Assembly: GCA_045345765.1 (NCBI GenBank)
Contig: CP148265.1
Coordinates: forward strand, 1,116,001-1,180,000
From: JAOARY01 sp045345765
GTDB taxonomy: Bacteria > Bacillota > Clostridia > Peptostreptococcales > Peptostreptococcaceae
Reading direction: 5' to 3'
Length of the DNA stretch: 64,000 nucleotides
The notes under the pieces were generated by a model, which did no database searches, had not been told where the DNA came from, and was given only the letters and a program-made list of their open reading frames with translations. Below, piece after piece: positions 9,005 through 17,736 of this stretch; the stretch's first letter is position 1; each line of letters opens with the position of its first letter. The position numbers and the translations under genes are program-made.

Positions 9005-9409
9005 CTAATCAGCTATTATTTTTAGAAATACTCTTCTATTTCTTGGTCCATCAAAGTCACAAAAATAAACACTTTGCCATGTTCCAAGAAGTAGTTTTCC
9101 ATCATGAATTATTATATTTTTGTCTGTTCCCATGTATGATGATTTTAGATGCGCATGTGAGTTACCTTCAAAATGTCTGTAGTCACCATTTACTGGCATC
9201 ACTTTGTTTAACTGCATTATTATGTCTCTTACAACATCAGGGTCACCGTTTTCATTTATAGTTATTCCTGCTGTTGTATGAGGACAATAAACTAATGCAA
9301 AACCACTTTTTGTTTCTGATTTGTTTATAGCTTCGTTGATCATATTTGTTATATCAACAAATTGCTGTTCCTTTTTGGTTTGTATATTAAATTCAAATAA
9401 GTTGTTCAT
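9005..9409 (-). CDS. yjbQ: YjbQ family protein (UPF0047)
   Basis: A 134-residue protein typical in length for YjbQ/UPF0047. Signature segments are YCPHTTAGITINENGDPDVV, HAHLKSSYMG and LGTWQSVYFCDFDGPRNRR, with the conserved His residues likely binding metal. Some members show weak thiamine-phosphate synthase activity, but the physiological role is unsettled. It starts at ATG 9409 after GGAGG and heads an operon with the helicase-DUF3427 gene and nudC, under the promoter at 9441-9469. Confidence 0.88.
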   Translation of the reverse strand: MNNLFEFNIQTKKEQQFVDITNMINEAINKSETKSGFALVYCPHTTAGITINENGDPDVVRDIIMQLNKVMPVNGDYRHFEGNSHAHLKSSYMGTDKNIIIHDGKLLLGTWQSVYFCDFDGPRNRRVFLKIIAD

Positions 9410-9440
9410 CTTAATCCTCCAAAATTTATTCTTTTATATT

Positions 9441-9469
9441 ATTAAATACCAAAATATATATTTTGTCTA
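9441..9469 (-). promoter_or_regulatory. Promoter of the yjbQ-helicase-nudC operon
   Basis: Reading leftwards, TAGACA (9464-9469), a 17-base spacer and TTTAAT (9441-9446). The same TAGACA box and 17-base spacer precede the DAC-TPR gene (12360-12388) and, with TATTAT, the DUF2087 gene (14656-14684). Confidence 0.55.
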
Positions 9470-9573
9470 TTTCCCTGTTTGTTATTTAAGATTTTTTTAA
9501 GTTTTAGATATTTTTATGTTTATATTAACATTTCAATATGTAGTTCATATGTTTATAGAAATATGAAATAAAT

Positions 9574-9601
9574 AAAAAAAGACCTCTTTTAAGAAGTCTT
9601 T
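9574..9601 (-). terminator. Terminator of the DAC-TPR gene
   Basis: On the minus strand AAAGACTTCTT pairs with AAGAGGTCTTT and a run of seven T follows, ten bases after the stop codon. Classic intrinsic terminator. Confidence 0.85.
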
Positions 9602-9611
9602 CATATTTGTT

Positions 9612-12302
9612 CTATTCATATTGTTCTTTGTTTTTTAATTCTTCATATTTTTTCATATCAGCTTCTGCTAATTCGTCATTCCCCATTTTTTTGTGTAAAT
9701 TTGCTCTGTTTTTATATGCAAGCTTATAGTTTTCGTCTAATTCTATTGCTGTATTATAATCTTCTATTGCTTTTTCATCTTCTCCTTGTAAATAATAGAC
9801 ATTTCCTCTTCCATTATATGCATCTACGTCATTTTCATCTAATTCTATTACTTTATTATAATCTTTCAATGCTTTTTCATATTCTCCTTGGATTCTATAG
9901 ACAATCCCTCTTCCATAATATGCCTGTACATAATTTTCATCTAATTCTATTGCTTTATTATAATCTTCTATTGCCTTTTCATATTCTTCTTGGATTCCAT
10001 AGACAATTCCTCTTCCATAATATGCATCTACATAATTTTCATCTAATTCTATTGCTTTATTATAGTCTTCTATTGCCTTTTCATATTCTTCTTGGATTCT
10101 ATAGACAATTCCTCTTCCATAATATGCATCTACATAATTTTCATCTAATTCTATTGCTTTATTATAGTCTTCTATTGCCTTTTCATATTCTTCTTGGATT
10201 CTATAGACAATTCCTCTTCCATAATATGCATCTACATAATTTTTATCTAATTCTATTACTTTATTATAGTCTTCTATTGCCTTTTCATATTCTTCTTGGA
10301 TTCTATAGACAATTCCTCTTCCATAATATGCATCTACATAATTTTTATCTAATTCTATTACTTTATTATAATCTTTCAATGCTTTTTTATATTCTCCTTG
10401 GATTCTATAGATAATTCCTCTTCCATAATATGCATCTACGTCATTTTCATCTAATTCTATTACTTTATTATAATCTTCCAATGCTTTTTCATATTCTCCT
10501 TGGATTCTATAGATAATTCCTCTTCCATAATATGCATTTAAACGATTTTTATCTAATTCTATTACTTTATTATAATCTTCTATTGCTTTTTCATATTCTT
10601 CTTGGATTCTATAGACAATTCCTCTTCCATAATATGCCTGTACATAATTTTCATCTAATTCTATTGCTTTATTATAATCTTCTATTGCTTTTTCATATTC
10701 TTCTTGGATTCTATAGACAATTCCTCTTCCATAATATGCCTGTACATAATTTTTATCTAATTCTATTGCTTTATTATAATCTTCTATTGCATATATATAT
10801 CTTTCTAACATAAATTTAATATATCCTCTTCTTGCAACAATACCAAACTCAGTATTATTTTCATTTATAATTTTATCAGCTATTTCTAATGCACTGTCCC
10901 ATTTTTTATTTTCCATCTCTTTATATAGCTTTGATTTCCACTCATTAATTTGTTTTTCGATTGATTCTTTATCTGGAATAATATCAATCATTCCATCCTC
11001 TGATATAACTACAATTACAACTTTTTCATTCCTATCATTAAGCTTATCATAATATTTTATAGCTGAATTATATCTTGCACCTCTATCAGCAAAACCGCCA
11101 CCTTCTTTTGCTGCACCATCCAATATTACACCTACACCATGACATCTACCATCTAAATCCAAAAGTACAGCTCCATCAATTCCAGTAATATTACCAAAGT
11201 AGTTTCTATCTAATTCTTTTGGTTTTATCTTCATCCCATAACCACTTAATATCTTCATTTCTTCTTCAACTTTATCTGATATAACAATCATAGTCCCCTT
11301 CTTTTGCTTCGTTGCTTGTAATACTATATTCTTTAATTTCTCTACTTTATTTTTGGCTATTTCTTTATTTTCATATAATTTTTTTAAACTCTGTTCCAAA
11401 TCTATTTCAGAAATATTTCGCTCTTTAATTTCTGGCTTCTCATTAATAATACTTACTAAATATTCTTCTTTTCTTTTATATGCTATTTCATCTGCATTCG
11501 ACTTTTCTACTATTTTCTCATAGTATATTCTCGTAAGCTTATATTTATTTTTACCTTCAAAATTTATCATAATTATAAAATCATTATCTCCAAGACAAGC
11601 CTCTTTTACATATCCCATACCAAATATTTTTTCTCCATTAGATATTAAATATAAATTATCAGAACTCATCTCAACTAATTTACGAACTAATTTAGTTTCA
11701 GAAAATTCTATAGGTTTTTCTAATTCCATAACTTTGTGTATCTTTTTTGAATTTTCATCTTCACATATGAGTATCTTTCCAAAAGTGTGACCACTTTCAT
11801 AATTTTTTGTAGCAATTTCATTTAAGTTTGCAAATAAATCTTCATTTTTTCCAAAGCAAATACTACTTAAATAATCTTTAAGTACTTGTCTTGAAAATTC
11901 ATCTATATATAATTTATCTTTTTTGTTTTTTTTATTTTCTTTATTATCTTTATCTTCGTTGTCTTCTTTGTTTCCTTGTTTTTTATCACAAATTAAATTA
12001 TTATTTTCTTTTAATTCATTTATATAAAATCTTAAAAAAGAATATGAATCTTCTTTATCTTTAGTCTTATTATATTGTTCTATAATTTCCTTAGAAAATC
12101 CATAAACAGATACTTCTTCATCTCCTATATTGAATTTAATAGTATCATTATTAGATTCACTTGATTCCATTGATACATTATCACTATTTATACTTTTATT
12201 TTCATTTTTTGTTTTGTTTTTTGATTTATCTGTTTTTGTATAATCTACTATTAGCTTATTATTCAAACGTTGTATATACTGTTCTACTTTTCTTAGCGCC
12301 AT
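9612..12302 (-). CDS. DisA_N/DAC-like nucleotide-binding domain fused to a long TPR array
   Basis: An 896-residue protein. Residues of about 1-130 are low-complexity, with a Lys/Asp/Asn-rich linker. About 150-320 form an uncharacterised domain. About 325-445 match the diadenylate cyclase (DisA_N/DAC) fold, with a clear DGA motif (DGAVLLDLDGRCHGVG, near 376) and a degenerate RHR motif (RGARYNSA, near 406). From about 490 to 885 lie eleven or more 34-residue TPRs of consensus AYYGRGIVYRIQEEYEKAI. DAC domains condense two ATP into c-di-AMP, but RHR changed to RYN leaves activity uncertain. It is monocistronic, starting at ATG 12302 after GGGGGA, with its own promoter and terminator. A sensory or scaffolding nucleotide-second-messenger protein is a reasonable inference. 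Confidence 0.8.
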   Translation of the reverse strand: MALRKVEQYIQRLNNKLIVDYTKTDKSKNKTKNENKSINSDNVSMESSESNNDTIKFNIGDEEVSVYGFSKEIIEQYNKTKDKEDSYSFLRFYINELKENNNLICDKKQGNKEDNEDKDNKENKKNKKDKLYIDEFSRQVLKDYLSSICFGKNEDLFANLNEIATKNYESGHTFGKILICEDENSKKIHKVMELEKPIEFSETKLVRKLVEMSSDNLYLISNGEKIFGMGYVKEACLGDNDFIIMINFEGKNKYKLTRIYYEKIVEKSNADEIAYKRKEEYLVSIINEKPEIKERNISEIDLEQSLKKLYENKEIAKNKVEKLKNIVLQATKQKKGTMIVISDKVEEEMKILSGYGMKIKPKELDRNYFGNITGIDGAVLLDLDGRCHGVGVILDGAAKEGGGFADRGARYNSAIKYYDKLNDRNEKVVIVVISEDGMIDIIPDKESIEKQINEWKSKLYKEMENKKWDSALEIADKIINENNTEFGIVARRGYIKFMLERYIYAIEDYNKAIELDKNYVQAYYGRGIVYRIQEEYEKAIEDYNKAIELDENYVQAYYGRGIVYRIQEEYEKAIEDYNKVIELDKNRLNAYYGRGIIYRIQGEYEKALEDYNKVIELDENDVDAYYGRGIIYRIQGEYKKALKDYNKVIELDKNYVDAYYGRGIVYRIQEEYEKAIEDYNKVIELDKNYVDAYYGRGIVYRIQEEYEKAIEDYNKAIELDENYVDAYYGRGIVYRIQEEYEKAIEDYNKAIELDENYVDAYYGRGIVYGIQEEYEKAIEDYNKAIELDENYVQAYYGRGIVYRIQGEYEKALKDYNKVIELDENDVDAYNGRGNVYYLQGEDEKAIEDYNTAIELDENYKLAYKNRANLHKKMGNDELAEADMKKYEELKNKEQYE
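9700..10800. repeat. Tandem 102-bp repeat array encoding TPRs
   Basis: About eleven head-to-tail units of 102 bp, each encoding one 34-residue TPR. The central units are nearly identical at the DNA level, for example the recurring ATTCCTCTTCCATAATATGC on the plus strand. The outer units at both ends are more diverged. Such DNA identity points to recent unit duplication or homogenisation. Exact edges are approximate. Confidence 0.9.
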
Positions 12303-12359
12303 AAAAATCCCCCATCATGCATTTATTTTTTTATAATTATAAAAATCTCCTCTATATTT

Positions 12360-12388
12360 ATTAAATATCAAAAACCCTTTTTTGTCTA
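12360..12388 (-). promoter_or_regulatory. Promoter of the DAC-TPR gene
   Basis: Reading leftwards, TAGACA (12383-12388), 17 bases, TTTAAT (12360-12365). It is identical in both boxes to the yjbQ operon promoter. The spacer ends GATA, as opposed to GGTA there. Confidence 0.5.
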
Positions 12389-12458
12389 TTTAAGTATTTT
12401 ATTTTTTGATAATTTTGATTCAAATAATTTATAAATAATTTAAGTCTAATAAAAGGTA

Positions 12459-12487
12459 TTGACACCATTATATGCATGTTATAAAAT
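12459..12487 (+). promoter_or_regulatory. Promoter of the MFS transporter gene
   Basis: TTGACA (12459-12464), a 17-base spacer and TAAAAT (12482-12487), about 45 bases before the start codon; AAAGGGGG provides the ribosome binding site. Confidence 0.75.
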
Positions 12488-12531
12488 AGTGCTTAATATT
12501 ATTTTTTACCAATCAAAAGGGGGTCTAGTAA

Positions 12532-13740
12532 ATGTTCATTAGTTCCAAAAGAAATACAAGGTATTATTATGGTTATAGTCTATTTTCCAATCTTTTAATC
12601 TTGGGACCGATAATGACCATTTACTTTTTTAGCAAGGGGTTAAGTTTTGCACAAATAATGTTTCTAGGTTCCATAGCATCCGTTGCCATAGTAATCTTTG
12701 AAGTACCTACAGGTGCTATGGCAGACAAATTAGGAAGAAAACCTAGCATGATTTTAGGAGCATTACTCTGTTCAATAAGTTTATTAATTTTTGTATTTGG
12801 TCATAACTTTTATGTCTTTGCAATTGCTGAAATTATTTTTTCATTAGGCGCTACATTCAAGTCAGGCTCTGATGTAGCTTTGATTTATGATTCATTAAAG
12901 GCAGATGGGGAGGAAGGCAAGTTTCAAGAAGTTCAAGGTAAGGCAAAATCATATCTTTTGTATGCTCAAGGCATAGGAAGTATCTTAGCTAGTTTTTTGT
13001 ACGAAATAAATAGGGAACTACCATTTATTCTTTCTGCTATATTTGTATTTATCTCAGCTCTTATTGCTTTTAAGCTTATTGAACCACCAATTGAAAATAA
13101 GAAAGGAAAGTATGGGGAGAATTATTTTAAGCAAATAAAATCAAGTGCTATTTATGTCGTCAAACAAAAGAAAGTAAGAGCAATTATACTTTATTCAATG
13201 ATGTTTTTTGTTTTTTTTAGAGCAGGATTTTTCTTGATTCAACCTTATTTTGAAGATGTTTTGATACCAGTTAAATTATTTGGTCTAATATTTTTCTTTT
13301 TTAATATGGTTGCAGCTATAGCTTCAAAGAATGCACATAGAATAATGAAGGCAACAAGGGGCAAAACTTTGATATTACTCTCAGTTTTGATGGTTACATC
13401 TTTTATTCTTATAGGGTTATCCAAATGGTGGATTGGAGTTATACCAATGATGTTACAACAAGTTGCAAGAGGATTATATAATCCAACAGTTAAGAAACAT
13501 CTAAATAAAAATATTCCATCAGATAAAAGAGCAACAATATTATCTTTTTTTAGTTTATTAACTAATTTATCAGTAGCGGCTTGTTTCCCTATATTTGGAC
13601 TACTAAAAGATAAGACAGATATATTTTCATTTCATTTATATACTGGATTTATAATGTTTGGTTTAACTTGTATATTTGCAATATATCTAAATAAAAATTT
13701 AGGTAAAAATAATATTAAAAAAATCATAAAAACATCATAA
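12532..13740 (+). CDS. MFS transporter
   Basis: A 402-residue protein with about 12 predicted membrane helices. The MFS loop motif between helices 2 and 3 is clear: GAMADKLGRKPSM (about residues 63-75). The second half begins near residue 205. This subgroup often contains drug or metabolite exporters, but the substrate cannot be deduced. ATG 12532 follows AAAGGGGG. It is transcribed alone from the promoter at 12459 and ends at a hairpin shared with the convergent DUF2087 gene. Confidence 0.82.
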   Translation: MFISSKRNTRYYYGYSLFSNLLILGPIMTIYFFSKGLSFAQIMFLGSIASVAIVIFEVPTGAMADKLGRKPSMILGALLCSISLLIFVFGHNFYVFAIAEIIFSLGATFKSGSDVALIYDSLKADGEEGKFQEVQGKAKSYLLYAQGIGSILASFLYEINRELPFILSAIFVFISALIAFKLIEPPIENKKGKYGENYFKQIKSSAIYVVKQKKVRAIILYSMMFFVFFRAGFFLIQPYFEDVLIPVKLFGLIFFFFNMVAAIASKNAHRIMKATRGKTLILLSVLMVTSFILIGLSKWWIGVIPMMLQQVARGLYNPTVKKHLNKNIPSDKRATILSFFSLLTNLSVAACFPIFGLLKDKTDIFSFHLYTGFIMFGLTCIFAIYLNKNLGKNNIKKIIKTS

Positions 13741-13779
13741 GAAATTTAAATACAAAATTATTTTAAACAATATAATATA

Positions 13780-13823
13780 TAAAGAATCTTAAGATAATTT
13801 AGTTGTTCTCTTAAGATTCTTTA
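13780..13823. terminator. Bidirectional terminator
   Basis: TAAAGAATCTTAAGA at 13780-13794 pairs perfectly with TCTTAAGATTCTTTA at 13809-13823, between the convergent MFS and DUF2087 genes. Confidence 0.8.
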
Positions 13824-13849
13824 TATAATACTATTAAGTTAAATAATAA

Positions 13850-14620
13850 TTACTCTTTAACCCAATAACTCTTACAATCATCAGTTCTTTCTATAAATCC
13901 GTATTCAATTAGTGATCTTCTTATTGTTGCATAGTCTTCATAAATTCTTTTTAATATTCTATTTAACTCTTTTTCTGAATACATTTTTCCTTTTGAAAAA
14001 TTACTAGATATTGCTTCTAGTATAATTATTTTTTTCTTGGCTTTGGATGGGAATGTTTTTAACGCTCCGTTTTCATCCATATAATTTTTTAGGGTATTTT
14101 TCTTATCTTTATCTGTTATATTATATCTATCATCCAAGGCTGTGGCTGTTTTATGAGAATCACAAAGAATCTCATCATCCAATTTAATTAATTTATTATC
14201 ATCATTACTGTTTAGTAATTCCATAAGAGTTAAAAATATTTTAGCTTGTTTTTCCTTCTGTCTTAATTTGAAACGATGATTTCTAATTGTTGAACTTGCA
14301 ACTCCAAGTTCCTTAGCTATATCTTTATCTGAAAAATCCCACGCAATCAAAGATATTACTTTTCTTTGTATTTCACTAATTCCATTAAATAAGCTATTCA
14401 TATTTAATAGATAACTAAGCATTGAAGTATGTTCATCTTGAATATGAATTTGAGCGTATTTTTTTGCATCATATAATTTATCATTATATTCATATATTCT
14501 ACCTTCTTCAAACTTCGCATCACAAATCAAACATCTATAGTGATTGTCCTTTTTTACAAATCCGTTCTTTAGTTCATCCATCGTTGCATTCCAAAATAAT
14601 TTATTTTGTTCTATATCCAT
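13850..14620 (-). CDS. DUF2087 transcriptional regulator with zinc-finger-like N-terminus and LuxR-type HTH
   Basis: A 256-residue regulator. The N-terminal 60 residues contain CLICDAKF followed by HIQDEH, spaced like a Cys2His2 zinc site. Residues of about 80-125 form a LuxR-like HTH (SEIQRKVISLIAWDFSDKDI, then VASSTIRNHRFKLRQK). The C-terminal third (GALKTFPSKAKKKIIILEAI ... DYATIRRSLIEYGFIER) is the DUF2087 domain, a putative DNA-binding winged helix. An in-frame ATG at 14638 overlaps the AAAGGAG ribosome binding site, so ATG 14620 was chosen. It is monocistronic with its own promoter. Target genes are unknown. Confidence 0.85.
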   Translation of the reverse strand: MDIEQNKLFWNATMDELKNGFVKKDNHYRCLICDAKFEEGRIYEYNDKLYDAKKYAQIHIQDEHTSMLSYLLNMNSLFNGISEIQRKVISLIAWDFSDKDIAKELGVASSTIRNHRFKLRQKEKQAKIFLTLMELLNSNDDNKLIKLDDEILCDSHKTATALDDRYNITDKDKKNTLKNYMDENGALKTFPSKAKKKIIILEAISSNFSKGKMYSEKELNRILKRIYEDYATIRRSLIEYGFIERTDDCKSYWVKE

Positions 14621-14655
14621 AACAACAACTCCTTTCAATATTTTTTCTTATTTTT

Positions 14656-14684
14656 ATAATACAACTCTTTTTATGTTTTGTCTA
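14656..14684 (-). promoter_or_regulatory. Promoter of the DUF2087 regulator gene
   Basis: Reading leftwards, TAGACA (14679-14684), 17 bases, TATTAT (14656-14661), about 36 bases before the chosen start. Confidence 0.55.
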
Positions 14685-14839
14685 TAAATATATAGATAAA
14701 ATTATTTTTTGTTTGTTTTTATTCTTAATAATTTATAATTAAATATATAAGCTTTGTCGAATCAAAACTGTATAACATGAGTATATTAATAATATTAAAA
14801 TATATCTTCTTCTATATTTTCTATTTATATTTTTGAATC

Positions 14840-14888
14840 AAAAAAGCATATATACAAACAAATTTAATAATTGTTTATATATATGCTT
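14840..14888 (-). terminator. Terminator downstream of the flavin reductase gene
   Basis: On the minus strand AAGCATATATATA pairs with TATATATGCTT and TTTTTT follows. The stretch between it and the DUF2087 promoter (14685-14840) holds no gene that I can see. Confidence 0.65.
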
Positions 14889-14955
14889 AGATATTTTATA
14901 TTAATATAATTATTATTTAATAATATATTCTTTATGTTTTATAATGCTCTATTAT

Positions 14956-15045
14956 TTATATTTCTAGCTCTGATTTAAATGCTATTACTGCATTTCCAAT
15001 AACTTTTACTTTAGTTGGTTCATTATTTTCTATATTAGTTTTCAT
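14956..15045 (-). CDS. Possible 29-residue ORF overlapping the flavin reductase stop
   Basis: An ATG at 15045 overlaps the end of the flavin reductase gene by 11 bases and opens a 29-residue frame (MKTNIENNEPTKVKVIGNAV ...) ending at 14956. There is no clear ribosome binding site, though stop-start overlap could couple translation. It may be a real tiny gene, or the 5' remnant of a lost operon partner. Weak evidence. Confidence 0.3.
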   Translation of the reverse strand: MKTNIENNEPTKVKVIGNAVIAFKSELEI

Positions 15046-15535
15046 AAACAGCCACTACTTCACCATAATATATAGTGTGATAATCATTCGTTTGATATTT
15101 CTTTTTGACATAATCAGATAATATAAGCGATGGTTCCATTGATTGTTTGTATGCGATTTTGCACACAATATTTAATTCACATTCTTCAATTCCTGGAACA
15201 TCAAAATCCTCTAAAATCTGCTGTGTTATATTAGCTTCTTTAAACTTATCCTTATCTCTTCCTGATACAGTACCACAAAAAGCTAGTTCTTTTTTTAATG
15301 TATTTAATTTAGGAATGCTCACTACAAAATACTGTGATTGTTCCATCAAATCAAAAGTATGTCTGCTATGTCTAACTGCAACTGAAAAACAGTCTCTATC
15401 CCACATTCTCCCGCTATTACCCCAAGCTATAGTCATCGTATTAGATTTACCATCCACCTTAGTATTTAAAAAAGCACCTTTTTTCAATTGATTAGCTATT
15501 ATATTTTGAACATTTTCAAATTCTACTTTTTTCAT
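15035..15535 (-). CDS. Flavin reductase family protein
   Basis: A 166-residue protein of the flavin reductase-like (PF01613) split-barrel fold that binds FMN. Visible segments include TKVDGKSNTMTIAWGNSG, SVAVRHSRHTF and GRDKDKFKEA, as in clostridial flavoredoxin-like proteins. It is cytosolic and likely serves electron transfer from reduced flavin; the partner is unknown. ATG 15535 follows AAAGGGAG. It is probably transcribed alone or with the short ORF that overlaps its stop, ending at the hairpin near 14840. Confidence 0.85.
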   Translation of the reverse strand: MKKVEFENVQNIIANQLKKGAFLNTKVDGKSNTMTIAWGNSGRMWDRDCFSVAVRHSRHTFDLMEQSQYFVVSIPKLNTLKKELAFCGTVSGRDKDKFKEANITQQILEDFDVPGIEECELNIVCKIAYKQSMEPSLILSDYVKKKYQTNDYHTIYYGEVVAVYEN

Positions 15536-15612
15536 TATAATCTCCCTTTCAAATAAAATATTTATAATCTACTTACCCGTAATATTAATTTAAAAATTAA
15601 AAAACTTATATA

Positions 15613-16494
15613 TTAAACATATTCACTATATCTTCTTTTGTTCATATCTATTGCATAAGTTGCACCTAAAATCAAAAGCCCCCCAAGAATTTGTACAATA
15701 TTCATAGTTTCACCTAAAAACATCCAAGCAAACAGCATCGCCGAAATTGGGTCAATATAACAATAAATTGCAACTGTTTGAGCATCTAAATCTTTGATTG
15801 ATGAAAAATACATCAAATAAGCTATTCCTGTATGCAAGACACCAAGTATAATAATCATTGTTAAAGATTTCTTATCCATCGAAAAATTTTGTAATTTAGT
15901 GTCCATAAGTATTATTGGTAATAAAGCAAGCACAGATCCACTAAGCTGTATTATTGTAGATTCAAAGCCATCTGTATCTTTTACTTTCTTATTTATCAAA
16001 ATTACACTTGCATAAAATATAGCAGCCAATAATGCAAATCCTATACCTAAGAAATATTTTGTATCAAAGACTTCTAAACTGTAATTATTTAATACAATCA
16101 TAGAAAGTCCAATCGTAGCGGTTAATGCACATAATATTTTATGAGGTGTTAATTTCTCACCCAAAACCATAGGCGATAAGAATATTACAATAATTGGTGC
16201 TAAATAATATACAAGTATTGCATTTGATATTGAAGTATATTCAAAAGCTTTAAATAAGAAAAACCAATTTATTCCTAAGAATATTCCTGAAATAATAAAT
16301 ATAGTTCTTTCTTTTTTATAAAATTTAAAGGGGTTTGCTTTTTTTATGAATATACTAGTTAATATCAAAAATAAGCTACCTGTAAAAGCTCTTAAAAATG
16401 CAATTTCTATTGCACTCAAACTTATATGCCTTACAAATATGCATATACTTCCATATATAAGCATCGCAATAATAAGTTTCATCTTTCCATTCAT
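15613..16494 (-). CDS. EamA/DMT family transporter
   Basis: A 293-residue protein with ten predicted membrane helices in two EamA repeats (about residues 5-135 and 150-285), the usual drug/metabolite transporter plan. ATG 16494 follows AGGAGG; the open frame extends upstream to 16581 but without a better site. The gene is divergent from a LysR regulator at 16620, a classic layout in which the regulator controls the exporter. Substrate unknown; many relatives export amino acids or related metabolites. Confidence 0.85.
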   Translation of the reverse strand: MNGKMKLIIAMLIYGSICIFVRHISLSAIEIAFLRAFTGSLFLILTSIFIKKANPFKFYKKERTIFIISGIFLGINWFFLFKAFEYTSISNAILVYYLAPIIVIFLSPMVLGEKLTPHKILCALTATIGLSMIVLNNYSLEVFDTKYFLGIGFALLAAIFYASVILINKKVKDTDGFESTIIQLSGSVLALLPIILMDTKLQNFSMDKKSLTMIIILGVLHTGIAYLMYFSSIKDLDAQTVAIYCYIDPISAMLFAWMFLGETMNIVQILGGLLILGATYAIDMNKRRYSEYV

Positions 16495-16564
16495 TAAATT
16501 TCCTCCTAGTTGATTCTTTCTTAAATTAAGTATAATATTATATATATCATCTGTAAAATTGAAA

Positions 16565-16594
16565 TATATGAACATATACATCAGTAAAACTGAT
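16565..16594. promoter_or_regulatory. Candidate LysR operator palindromes in divergent promoter region
   Basis: Two inverted repeats lie next to each other between the divergent EamA and LysR genes: TATATGAACATATA (16565-16578) and ATCAGTAAAACTGAT (16580-16594). Both are perfect, with 2- and 3-base centres. The position suits autoregulation and control of the transporter; binding is inference. Confidence 0.5.
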
Positions 16595-16619
16595 TGATAA
16601 TATAAAAGGAGGTCTTGTT

Positions 16620-17507
16620 TTGAATATACGTCACTTTATAACTTTTAAAACTGTTGCTAAATTAAACAGCTTTACTAAAGCTTCAAAAGAACTTGGATAT
16701 GCACAGTCTAGTGTTACTGCACATATTCAGGCTTTGGAATCTCATATGGATACTTTATTATTTGAACGAATCGGGAAAAATATTAAGCTCACAGCTAAAG
16801 GAACACAATTACTAGAATATGTAGATGAGCTTCTTAATGCTTATGAAAAAATAGAGAATTTAAAATATGAGGAAGATGAACCTCAAGGAACTATTAGAAT
16901 TGGAGTACCTGAAACCTTAATGCTTTATAGGCTTGATTCTATATTCAAAGAATACAAAAAAAACTATCCAAAGGTTAATATAATTCTTACCAATACTCCC
17001 TCATCTTCTTTAGTAGAGTCTTTACACAAGGGAGATTTGGATATTGCATTTGTATTAGATCACAAAATAGAAGATAAAGATATTTTGTCTTATGATTTGA
17101 TCAAAGAGCAGATGTGCTTTATTTTCCCTTTTGATTTTAAAGATATTTCTTTAGATAAAATACCAAAAGATTTATCTATATTCTTTACTGAAAATGGCTG
17201 TAGTTATAGATATATATTTAAAAATTATTTAAAACAAAATGGAATTTCTTCAGATAATATAATGGAAACTTGGAGTATTGAAACAATAAAAAAATGCGTC
17301 AAGAATGGTATTGGAATGTCATTTTTACCTAGAATAACAGTATATGAAGAAGAAAAAAATAAAGAAATAAAAACTTTACCTTGTAATTCTAATCATAAAG
17401 AATTAATATCACAAATTGCATATCACAAGAAAAAATATCTTTCCCCAGCATTAAAAGCATTTATAGATCTAACTCTAAAAGATTCTAAATCTTGGCTTAA
17501 ATTTTGA
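16620..17507 (+). CDS. LysR family transcriptional regulator
   Basis: A 295-residue LysR-type regulator. The N-terminal HTH (residues of about 1-60: KLNSFTKASKELGYAQSSVT, LESHMDTLLFERIGK) is textbook, followed by the linker helix and a periplasmic-binding-like effector domain starting near IRIGVPETL (about 92). The start is TTG 16620, seven bases after AGGAGG. It is divergent from the EamA transporter and probably regulates it. The inducer is unknown. Confidence 0.9.
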   Translation: MNIRHFITFKTVAKLNSFTKASKELGYAQSSVTAHIQALESHMDTLLFERIGKNIKLTAKGTQLLEYVDELLNAYEKIENLKYEEDEPQGTIRIGVPETLMLYRLDSIFKEYKKNYPKVNIILTNTPSSSLVESLHKGDLDIAFVLDHKIEDKDILSYDLIKEQMCFIFPFDFKDISLDKIPKDLSIFFTENGCSYRYIFKNYLKQNGISSDNIMETWSIETIKKCVKNGIGMSFLPRITVYEEEKNKEIKTLPCNSNHKELISQIAYHKKKYLSPALKAFIDLTLKDSKSWLKF

Positions 17508-17532
17508 TAAATATAGAAATCACAATAGAAAA

Positions 17533-17630
17533 TAGAGCTGTTATATTAAAGATTCCAAGAACTATGTGCAAGATTTTAAATTTCAAAAAAATCCTGTGTA
17601 TAGTTGTTTTTTCTTAATATAACAGCTCTA
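17533..17630. terminator. Very long imperfect hairpin between convergent genes
   Basis: TAGAGCTGTTATATTAA at 17533-17549 pairs perfectly with TTAATATAACAGCTCTA ending at 17630. Further pairing continues inside (AACTATGTGCAAGATTTT against AAATCCTGTGTATAGTT). The stem of about 40 bp lies between the LysR gene and the convergent esterase gene, and probably terminates both. Confidence 0.6.
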
Positions 17631-17736
17631 TAAATTTATTTTTTCTATATATTCTTTTTGTAATTTAAAAAATAATATTAATTAAACAAATATATTTTTT
17701 ATTTTGTTTTATATTTAATCTAAATAATATATCAAT

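Noticed and set aside
9700..10800. Regular direct repeats that could be mistaken for a CRISPR array
   Set aside because: The repeats are contiguous, 102 bp long, lack unique spacers and encode TPRs in frame.
9701..10813. Long repetitive reading frames on the plus strand opposite the TPR array, with LLLYYNLLLPFHILLGFYRQ-like repeats
   Set aside because: They are antisense shadows of the repeated TPR codons, have no ribosome binding site or initiation context, and change exactly with the 102-bp unit.
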